From Candidatus Aerophobota bacterium (GTDB taxonomy: Bacteria; Aerophobota; Aerophobia; Aerophobales; AE-B3A), in the NCBI GenBank assembly GCA_030672445.1, contig DAOVGK010000058.1:1-19588 (forward strand): a stretch of DNA of 19,588 bases, written 5' to 3'. Shown piece by piece: positions 14,731 to 19,588 of this stretch. Positions within the stretch are counted from its first letter, which is position 1, and each line of letters starts with the position of its first letter. The notes under the pieces were generated by a model, which searched no databases, was not told the DNA's origin, and saw only the letters and a program-made list of their open reading frames with translations. Made by a program: the position numbers and the translations under genes.

Positions 14731-14758
14731 TTGACAAGTTTTTATTTTGTAATAGGCT
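14731..14758 (+). promoter_or_regulatory. promoter for the unknown-LarA-UVR operon
   Basis: TTGACA at 14731-14736 is followed after 16 bp by TAGGCT (14753-14758), which keeps the key first, second and last bases of a -10 box. The leader would be about 75 nt and contains no structure I can identify. Together with the divergent site at 14651-14679 this accounts for the 14560-14840 intergenic region; I see no gene or RNA element there. Confidence 0.45.
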
Positions 14759-14840
14759 AAAGGTGGATAAATATTGCGTTAATACTTAAAGAGACTTCTT
14801 CTCCTGGAAAAATTAGAAGCTATAAAGAGAATGTAAGTAA

Positions 14841-15380
14841 ATGAGTCTACAGGAAAAATGGGAAAAAGCTATCCGGGAAACAAAGATCTTGAGGCCTCGC
14901 TTACGCAGTTTACTAGCTTTTGAAAATACCGAACTACCTTATACGTGTTTAACCAAATCAGTAGTTAATGTGGGAGATACCGTAGTGCGAAAAGGCAAAG
15001 TGGTAGTCCACAAACCTATGATAGTTCTACCCCGGGACCTTCCTCAATTTGAAGGTTTTGAGTTCGAAAGGGACTTTGACGGGGTAGATGAAGACGAAAT
15101 TGGGAAATTCCTGCTCATGCGCGGAGTTTCCTTTCCTACGCTAAAATACAGCAATCAAACGCATATTGTCGATCTATTTGAAGGTGCATTGGAAAAAGCG
15201 ATCGGTTACTTTTCCAGAGAGTTAGAAAGAAAAGAGGACGTCTATTCAGGACTAATTACCGGTCCGGAAGATAGCTGGCAATTTTCGCTCTTGATCTACG
15301 TTAGCACTTTAGCCATCAGGTCAGCTCCTCATGATATAGAAAGACTTCTGGATTATCTAAAGAAACATGGACATTGGTGA
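14841..15380 (+). CDS. conserved-looking protein of unknown function (LarA operon, first gene)
   Basis: I do not recognise this 179-residue protein. It looks soluble, with no signal peptide or membrane helix, and is acidic overall. Its middle has a beta-rich run (VNVGDTVVRKGKVVVHKPMIVLP, about 41-63) followed by PQFEGFEFERDFDGVDEDEI, suggesting a small beta domain and an acidic loop. The rest (about 105-179) looks helical (LFEGALEKAIGYFSRELERKEDV, then APHDIERLLDYLKKHG). It is not low-complexity, and its composition matches neighbouring genes, which argues for a real gene. The Shine-Dalgarno is poor (AAAGAGA about ten bases upstream). The LarA-family gene follows after 18 bp, so a role connected with that enzyme or its substrate is plausible, but this is context only. 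Confidence 0.75.
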   Translation: MSLQEKWEKAIRETKILRPRLRSLLAFENTELPYTCLTKSVVNVGDTVVRKGKVVVHKPMIVLPRDLPQFEGFEFERDFDGVDEDEIGKFLLMRGVSFPTLKYSNQTHIVDLFEGALEKAIGYFSRELERKEDVYSGLITGPEDSWQFSLLIYVSTLAIRSAPHDIERLLDYLKKHGHW

Positions 15381-15398
15381 GGAGCGTATTTACTCAAA

Positions 15399-16787
15399 AT
15401 GAAAGTAAAATTACCCTATGGAAAAGAAAGCTTGATTTTGGATCTACCCGATGACAAGGTACAAATTATTGAACCAAAGAAATCGGAAGAAATTTCAACC
15501 AATGTGGAAATTCTGGAAAATGCATTGGAAAAACCTTTGGCTGCTTCAAAATTGGAGGATATGGTAAGGAACCAAAAAGTGTGCGCTCTGGTGGAGGATA
15601 GCACTAGGGGCCAGCCTCATTGGCACCAGATCGAGGCCAGTGCAAAAAGGCTAAGGGAAGCAAAGCATATTCAATACATAATTACTACTGGCTCTCATAA
15701 TCCAGAAGTTAAGGGGAATCTTGAGATTGCGAGAACTATTGAAGAAATCGCAAAAAGATACCGTCTTAACCATGCCATTTTGATTCATGACTGTGAAAGA
15801 CCCACTGTAAAGGTAGGTACAACCAGCCGAGGGACAAAAGTTGAAGTCGACCCGGAGCTCTTAAAAGTAGAAATCTTTTTTGTTACCAGTAACATGAAGA
15901 ATCACTATTTTGCTGGCTATTGTAATGCTATCAAAAACTTTCTTCCCGGATGTTGCTCCTTTGAAACAATAGAAGCCAATCACAGACTTGCCTTAGAAAT
16001 GGAGGCATCTTTTGGCAGGCATCCCTGGCATTATGACCCTGAACGGCGTTCCAATCCAGTTGCTGAAGATATGCGGGAGGCTATGGATATTATCAGCCAC
16101 GGTAGGAAAGTGTACACCCTGGCTACCATAGGTAGCAAGCAACTTATCTGGGCTGCAGCAGGTGACGTTGAAACTGTTACCAGGGAAGGCATTAAAGTGG
16201 TAGACCAAACAACTAGCTTTTATCTAAAACCCAGTAAATATTCTATTGTCTCCCCGGGTGGTTATCCTGACGATGAAACTCTCTACACCGCTCAGAGAGG
16301 ACTTGATCTAGTAAATAGTGCTATTCTTGACAAAGGAGAGGTTCTGTGGTTAGCTGCCTGCGACGGTGGACACCAAGGTCTGGCCCCTAGTGAAAAGGCC
16401 AAAAGATTCTTTTATGACTCCCTAACTCTGACCAAATCCAAAAGTGAGCTTGCTCCTGAAATCAAGAAGAACTACCGATTGTTCAAGCAGAAAGCTTATA
16501 AAATGGCAAGAATCATGGGGCGAGTAAATAGAATCTGGCTATATTCCAAGCTTGATGATACGTTAATTCAGGCAGCTCATTTAAATCCTACGAAAAATCC
16601 ACAAAAAATCATCGACCGATGGATTAGAGCTGACCCCCGGGAGACGATCTTAGTGTTTAAAGATGCCAATAAGCTAGCTATTTACAGCGCTCACCCAACC
16701 AAAGAAAGAAAAAAAGAAGCTGAAGTTTCAAAATCCTTGTTTCCCGGTGTAGCGGCTGACCTTCAGACTAATGGCAACCTACTCTAG
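15399..16787 (+). CDS. LarA-family protein (nickel-pincer racemase/epimerase homologue, DUF2088)
   Basis: This 462-residue protein is of the LarA family; known members use a nickel-pincer nucleotide covalently bound to lysine to racemise or epimerise 2-hydroxyacids such as lactate. The catalytic set seen in Lactiplantibacillus LarA can be matched: EDSTR with Arg70, TTGSHNP with His100, KNHYFAGY with His169, NAIKNFLPG with the cofactor lysine candidate Lys179, and EANHR with His195. The loop before the lysine reads GYCNAIKNFLPG, not the usual Gly-Gly form, so this is a divergent subgroup and the substrate is unlikely to be simply lactate. SPGGYPDDETLYTAQRGLD and ACDGGHQGL are family motifs of the C-terminal domain. 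The cofactor genes larB, larC and larE are not nearby. The ATG is 14 bases after GTGAGGAG. The next gene starts 11 bp after the stop. Confidence 0.85.
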   Translation: MKVKLPYGKESLILDLPDDKVQIIEPKKSEEISTNVEILENALEKPLAASKLEDMVRNQKVCALVEDSTRGQPHWHQIEASAKRLREAKHIQYIITTGSHNPEVKGNLEIARTIEEIAKRYRLNHAILIHDCERPTVKVGTTSRGTKVEVDPELLKVEIFFVTSNMKNHYFAGYCNAIKNFLPGCCSFETIEANHRLALEMEASFGRHPWHYDPERRSNPVAEDMREAMDIISHGRKVYTLATIGSKQLIWAAAGDVETVTREGIKVVDQTTSFYLKPSKYSIVSPGGYPDDETLYTAQRGLDLVNSAILDKGEVLWLAACDGGHQGLAPSEKAKRFFYDSLTLTKSKSELAPEIKKNYRLFKQKAYKMARIMGRVNRIWLYSKLDDTLIQAAHLNPTKNPQKIIDRWIRADPRETILVFKDANKLAIYSAHPTKERKKEAEVSKSLFPGVAADLQTNGNLL

Positions 16788-16798
16788 AGGAGGAAGAT

Positions 16799-17560
16799 AT
16801 GAGTGAAGATATTGGTCCCGCTATGGAAGGATGGGAATACCGGCCAGGTAAGATCACCGCCAGAAAAATAAAGGGAAGGAACGGAAAGAATAAAATTCAG
16901 ATGAGGATAGAACTTGGTCTTCTCCAAATGGAAGCAAAGGGTAGACCAGATGGAAAAAGGCCTTATAGGAAAGAGTCCTTACTGGATTATCATCTGTCAC
17001 GACTAGAACAATATAAAGCCAGCCATGGCACCATCCGGGGATTTGAGTTGAGCAAGAGTGATTGTGAAAGCCTATATGAGGAAGCTGTCCAATACTACCA
17101 CCGCTACCTCAGTCTGTTTTCGTTAAAAGATTATCGAGGAGTGATAAGGGATACCGAGCGCAACCTGAGAGCACACCAGTTGGTTTTAAGATATGGTGCG
17201 GATGAGCGATATAAAACTACTTTTGCCCGCTACATACCTTATATAATAATGATGAATACCAAAGCAAAAGCATTGATCAGTTTAGAAAAAAAAGATTACC
17301 AGAAAGCCTTAAAACAAACAAAGCTGGGAATGGAAAGAATTGATGACTTTTTCCAAAGTTTGGATCAGTCTGAATTATCCAAAGAAAGTGAGGAAATAGA
17401 GTCGCTGAGAGAGTTCGCACGAGAAATCAGAAAGAAGAAACCGCTTACGGAATCGGAAAAATTGAACATAGAGTTAGAAGAAGCTGTCAGAAGGGAAGAT
17501 TTTGAAAAGGCAGCTCGACTCCGGGATAAAATAAAAGAGCTGCAAGGTAAACCCCGTTAG
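16799..17560 (+). CDS. unknown protein with C-terminal UVR motif
   Basis: The protein has 253 residues. Only the end is recognisable: residues about 222-249 (LNIELEEAVRREDFEKAARL, then RDKIKEL) form a UVR motif, the helical hairpin found in UvrB/UvrC, McsA and ClpC-type proteins, where it mediates protein contacts. The rest is mostly charged helix. The first 60 residues are basic (KITARKIKGRNGKNKIQMR), then come long helices with TPR-like spacing (YEEAVQYYHRYLSLFSLKDYRGVIRD; IMMNTKAKALISLEKKDYQKALKQ). No membrane segment is present. A good Shine-Dalgarno (GAGGAGG) sits five to six bases before the ATG. It is the third gene of the LarA operon. Its last codons and stop (TAG, 17558-17560) lie inside a 12-bp hairpin stem. 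Partner and function are unknown. Confidence 0.78.
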   Translation: MSEDIGPAMEGWEYRPGKITARKIKGRNGKNKIQMRIELGLLQMEAKGRPDGKRPYRKESLLDYHLSRLEQYKASHGTIRGFELSKSDCESLYEEAVQYYHRYLSLFSLKDYRGVIRDTERNLRAHQLVLRYGADERYKTTFARYIPYIIMMNTKAKALISLEKKDYQKALKQTKLGMERIDDFFQSLDQSELSKESEEIESLREFAREIRKKKPLTESEKLNIELEEAVRREDFEKAARLRDKIKELQGKPR

Positions 17561-17581
17561 ATGTTCACTATCTAACGGGGT
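17551..17581. repeat. perfect hairpin over the stop codon of the UVR gene
   Basis: ACCCCGTTAGAT (17551-17562) pairs exactly with ATCTAACGGGGT (17570-17581) around a 7-base loop, and the TAG stop lies inside the left arm. There is no T-run on either side, so it is not a classical intrinsic terminator. It could protect or end the mRNA of the LarA operon. Confidence 0.7.
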
Positions 17582-17621
17582 AAAAATTAAAGCCATCTTG
17601 CCAATAGAGCATACTTTGAGA

Positions 17622-17762
17622 ATATCTGGGGACTCTTCCCCTCCGTCGCTGTATTTTAGCTCATGGCTCATAGTTTTTAGGGTTTTACTATGAGCTATCA
17701 GCCATGAGCTATTGATTCCCTCCATACGCGTATAAATCTCCTGAATACTAATTCTTTCCTAG
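17622..17762. repeat. dispersed repeat element, short copy
   Basis: This is a 141-bp copy of the element at 8841-9100, with the same left end (TTCCCCTCCGTCGCTGT) and right end (ATACGCGTATAAA and then ACTAAT plus TTTCCTAG). The core is a large hairpin: AGCTCATGGCTCATAGT (17658-17674) faces its complement at 17687-17710 with one extra heptamer (CTATCAG) bulged out. The central TTTTAGGGTTTTACTATGAG is shared with the long copy. It ends just before the stop codon of the minus-strand PHP gene (17768-17770) and fills most of the 17561-17767 gap. Confidence 0.75.
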
Positions 17763-17767
17763 TGCTA

Positions 17768-18493
17768 TCAAGCCTCGGAATCTTTTGAAGGTTCCAAGAC
17801 AAGTCCACCCCGACGATTTGTGCCCTGAGTGACGAAATACTTTAAACTTAGAAGAACATTAGAAAAGGTGAGTCTCATGGGCTGGGTAACTATGTGGACT
17901 CTTTTTTTTCTAATTGCGCCAATGACAGCCTCGGGGGTCTTTTCTGCATCAATGAGAGAGTAGGTCAAACCTATTTGACGAAGAAGATGGGCGTCAGAAA
18001 CCCCTATCAGAGGAAGGTTAAACTCTCTTGCTTTTCTTTCAGCTTTTTTGTTATAGTTAATCCTGCGGAAGTAGAAATGAGTGTATTCTATAGCATCGAA
18101 GGTATCGACGTACTCTTCCAACTTCGACTTTAGTGCCTGAAACATGGGAAAGTATGGATGGGGAGCTATTACTAAGCTATCCTCGTTTTTATAATCCCTT
18201 AGGTCCTGCAGACTTTGAATCTTTTGGGGAGCACTATCGGTGGTATTCAGCAGTACGATGTGCTTTCCCTGTACAGAAAGCTCAATCCCGGGAATCAAAA
18301 GAATCCCTTTGCTGGCAGCGTAGTCTCTCAAATAATCATTATAGGTGTAAGAATTGTGGTTGGTAATGGCGAGGACATCGAAGCCCATCTGAGATGCATA
18401 ATCAATCAATTGCCTGGCCGAATATCTGACTTTATCTTTGGGGTCCTCGCTGGTATGTAGGTGTAAATCAGCTTTTAATCTTCTAGGAGTCAT
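17768..18493 (-). CDS. PHP-domain metal-dependent phosphoesterase
   Basis: This 241-residue protein has the PHP (polymerase and histidinol phosphatase) fold, a trinuclear metal hydrolase. The metal ligands are visible in order: HLHT (His11, His13), ITNHN (His46), GIELS (Glu71), APHPY (His112) and SDAH (Asp167, His169). Proteins of this size and pattern act on phosphoesters such as nucleoside 3',5'-bisphosphates, but the substrate here is not determined. The C-terminal tail (SNVLLSLKYFVTQGTNRRGG) is longer than the minimal fold. ATG at 18493 follows AGGAA closely. The gene is alone on its strand here, with a dispersed repeat at its 3' end and a 340-bp intergenic region before it. Confidence 0.88.
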   Translation of the reverse strand: MTPRRLKADLHLHTSEDPKDKVRYSARQLIDYASQMGFDVLAITNHNSYTYNDYLRDYAASKGILLIPGIELSVQGKHIVLLNTTDSAPQKIQSLQDLRDYKNEDSLVIAPHPYFPMFQALKSKLEEYVDTFDAIEYTHFYFRRINYNKKAERKAREFNLPLIGVSDAHLLRQIGLTYSLIDAEKTPEAVIGAIRKKRVHIVTQPMRLTFSNVLLSLKYFVTQGTNRRGGLVLEPSKDSEA

Positions 18494-18532
18494 TATTTCC
18501 TGTTTCTAAAAGATTTTTAGGTAACGCAAGGG

Positions 18533-18616
18533 GAAAAAGGGGACGTGATTATTTTTTGACAAGAAGAAATAATTGTGAGAAGAGAGAACTAAAAAAATAA
18601 TCACGTCCCCTTTTTC
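18533..18616. repeat. palindromic element with perfect 25-bp inverted repeats
   Basis: Arms 18533-18557 and 18592-18616 are exact reverse complements. Each contains AAAAAGGGGACGTGATTATT, and they enclose a 34-base loop rich in GA. The position between two divergently oriented gene starts makes a terminator role unlikely. The GGGGACGTGATTATT wording and symmetry suggest a REP/MITE-type mobile palindrome. No transposase is present in the window. Confidence 0.75.
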
Positions 18617-18774
18617 TCTTTTAAACTAATAGATTCTCTTTTTCCTCTAAAATTATCTTCTTTCAATTTCTTTTCTATCCAAGTTAACCTTACGAGTTCT
18701 CTCTCCGGTCTTTTAAGAATTGGGAATTCCAAAGTTTACCAGATTTTTAGGGGGGGTCAACCAGCACGCACCCC

Positions 18775-18802
18775 TTGACAATTTATTTTTTTGTGCTATT
18801 AT
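18775..18802 (+). promoter_or_regulatory. marR-clpC promoter
   Basis: TTGACA (18775-18780) and TATTAT (18797-18802) are separated by 16 bp, a near-consensus sigma70 promoter. The predicted start of transcription, about 18809, lies inside the dyad at 18798-18820. Confidence 0.7.
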
Positions 18803-18820
18803 TTAACTAGGTTAAATAAT
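18798..18820. promoter_or_regulatory. operator-like perfect dyad
   Basis: A 10-bp half-site ATTATTTAAC (18798-18807) and its exact complement GTTAAATAAT (18811-18820) flank a 3-bp centre (TAG). The dyad covers the -10 box and the predicted start of transcription, the usual place for autorepression by MarR-family dimers. The core TTAAC-N3-GTTAA resembles sites of several MarR-type repressors. Binding by the regulator encoded next to it is inferred. Confidence 0.65.
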
Positions 18821-18833
18821 TGAGCAGGGAAAG

Positions 18834-19430
18834 ATGGAACGTTATCTCCTAGAGTTAGAAAGACTGATGGATCTTTTCAGCCGGTTAATTAATATGACTA
18901 CTCTGGAGACATTGAGGTATTTAAGGGAGTATCGTCTCACTGCACCTCAGTTGAGGGGTTTGAGATTTCTTAAACAGCATGAGGATTGTCTGGTAGGAGA
19001 TTTAGCCAATGGCCTGGCCATAAGTTACCCAGCGGCCAGTAAACTGATAAACAGGCTTATTGATAGAGGACTGACTCAGCGAAGGGACGATGAAGCTGAT
19101 CGAAGAAACACCCGACTAAGAGTTACCCTTAAAGGAGTAAGGGTGCTGGAAACTATAGAAGAAAAAAGACGAACAGAGATAGCTCAGATCTTCGTGAGAC
19201 TAGAGGAGGATGAGCAAAGATTTCTAACTCAGGGATTAAAAAAGTTCCTTGAGGCTGCCCTATCAGATGAAGCAATCATTAACAAGGTATGTTTACATTG
19301 CGGAACCGAGCACTTTGATGATTGTTTAATCAATAAATTAAATCTGACTAGAGCTAGTGGCAAATGGGAAAGATTCCGGAGAAATCACGAAAGAAAATTT
19401 CCTTGGGAGAAAATGTTCCCTGAGGATTAG
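18834..19430 (+). CDS. MarR-family transcriptional regulator with Cys/His-rich C-terminal tail
   Basis: This 198-residue protein is longer than typical MarR proteins (about 140-150). The winged helix covers about residues 36-102: LTAPQLRGLRFLKQHEDCLVGDLANGL, the recognition helix SYPAASKLINRLIDRGL, and a wing with RRDDEADRRNTRLRVTLKG. Dimerisation helices flank it. The extra tail (about 150-198) contains CLHCGTEHFDDC, so Cys153, Cys156, His160 and Cys164 form a possible metal- or redox-sensing site, followed by a basic stretch. It sits downstream of a strong promoter with a perfect dyad and 56 bp before clpC, the place taken in Gram-positive bacteria by ctsR. I infer that it represses itself and clpC in response to metal or oxidative/thiol stress. 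Confidence 0.87.
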   Translation: MERYLLELERLMDLFSRLINMTTLETLRYLREYRLTAPQLRGLRFLKQHEDCLVGDLANGLAISYPAASKLINRLIDRGLTQRRDDEADRRNTRLRVTLKGVRVLETIEEKRRTEIAQIFVRLEEDEQRFLTQGLKKFLEAALSDEAIINKVCLHCGTEHFDDCLINKLNLTRASGKWERFRRNHERKFPWEKMFPED

Positions 19431-19486
19431 GAGCTAATAAATAGAGTGAGAGAAAAAAATTTACAAAGAATTAAAGGAGACTGATT

Positions 19487-19588
19487 ATGTTTAATAGATC
19501 CACTGAACAAGCAAAACGAGCCATCTTATTGGCTCAAGAAGAAGCCAATAGATTAAATCATGGTTATCTCGGAACCGAACATATCCTT
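19487..19588 (+). CDS. clpC: ATP-dependent Clp protease ATPase subunit ClpC (5' end only)
   Basis: The first 34 codons are present and the gene runs off the window. The start [20 protein letters not shown] and the following GYLGTEHIL match the N-domain of ClpC/ClpA-type Hsp100 unfoldases, in which the TEHIL motif is nearly invariant. ClpC unfolds proteins for ClpP and usually needs adaptors such as McsB or MecA. AAAGGAGA at 19473-19480 precedes the ATG by six bases. No separate promoter is seen in the 56-bp gap after the MarR gene, so cotranscription with it is likely. Confidence 0.9.
   Translation, partial: MFNRSTEQAKRAILLAQEEANRLNHGYLGTEHIL

Larger units (their letters stand above)
18494..18833. 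other. intergenic region between divergent PHP and marR genes
   Basis: This 340-bp non-coding stretch holds a perfect 25-bp inverted repeat (18533-18616), a pyrimidine-rich tract on the plus strand (about 18617-18710) with no gene that I can support, a short G-run (about 18751-18757), and the marR promoter and dyad (18775-18820). No clear promoter for the PHP gene was found. Confidence 0.7.

Noticed and set aside
18798..18820. Dyad as a zinc-repressor (AdcR/ZitR) site
   Set aside because: The TTAAC-GTTAA halves are similar, but the spacing is one base longer than the site I remember, and no zinc-uptake gene is nearby; kept only as a generic MarR operator.
1..19588. CRISPR array, toxin-antitoxin pair, phage or retron-type defence system
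   Set aside because: No spaced direct repeats, reverse transcriptase, Cas-like, toxin-like or integrase genes were seen on either strand.

Overview
This is a chromosomal window from a low-to-mid G+C bacterium (roughly 40% G+C by eye). It carries genes of anaerobic one-carbon metabolism: a methyltetrahydrofolate:corrinoid protein methyltransferase of the AcsE type, FchA-type methenyl-THF cyclohydrolase and 5-formyl-THF cyclo-ligase. It also has a hexulose-phosphate synthase/RraA fusion of a kind best known from archaea, and a LarA-type racemase homologue. Together these suggest a strict anaerobe with a folate (Wood-Ljungdahl-like) C1 branch, possibly from an uncultivated lineage. The sequence alone does not fix the phylum. 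I see no rRNA, tRNA, CRISPR, phage or transposase gene.

Layout. At 23-4041 (+) lie a DJ-1/PfpI protein, then an hflX - (rpiB remnant) - corC/hlyC - DUF502 run. The last three real genes are joined by very short overlaps behind a consensus promoter at 585-612. From 14559 down to 3980 all genes are on the minus strand. In order of transcription they are acsE-like, 5-formyl-THF cyclo-ligase, fchA, a three-gene coupled glycan set (GT-B glycosyltransferase, flippase-like membrane protein, GT4 glycosyltransferase), queD, the HPS-RraA fusion, a CBS-pair protein and two paralogous Na+(K+)/H+ antiporters. The last antiporter runs 62 bp into the convergent DUF502 gene. At 14841-17560 (+) there is a compact three-gene operon: an unrecognised protein, a LarA-family protein and a protein with a C-terminal UVR motif. 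After a PHP-family phosphoesterase gene (minus), a MarR-family regulator with a Cys/His-rich tail precedes the start of clpC, which is cut by the window edge.

The intergenic DNA is rich in structure. Two copies of one dispersed element (8841-9100 and 17622-17762) carry inverted arrays of a degenerate CTCATAG heptamer, and each abuts the 3' end of a minus-strand gene. A separate heptamer array (TATAGCG) lies at 7033-7065. A 157-bp element with inverted CACCGCAGAG-type ends sits between acsE and the cyclo-ligase gene. A perfect 25-bp inverted repeat lies at 18533-18616. The MarR-clpC promoter has a perfect 10+3+10 dyad over its -10 box.

The most unusual coding observations are four. hflX has no ATG/GTG/TTG start where its conserved N-terminus begins. 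A 27-codon rpiB N-terminus is wedged between hflX and corC. The HPS-RraA fusion occurs in what otherwise reads as a bacterial gene set. The LarA-like protein keeps the catalytic residues of nickel-pincer racemases but has a changed cofactor loop. I found no clear new defence or mobile system. The best candidates for something undescribed are the unknown-LarA-UVR operon and the Cys-tailed MarR regulator in front of clpC.
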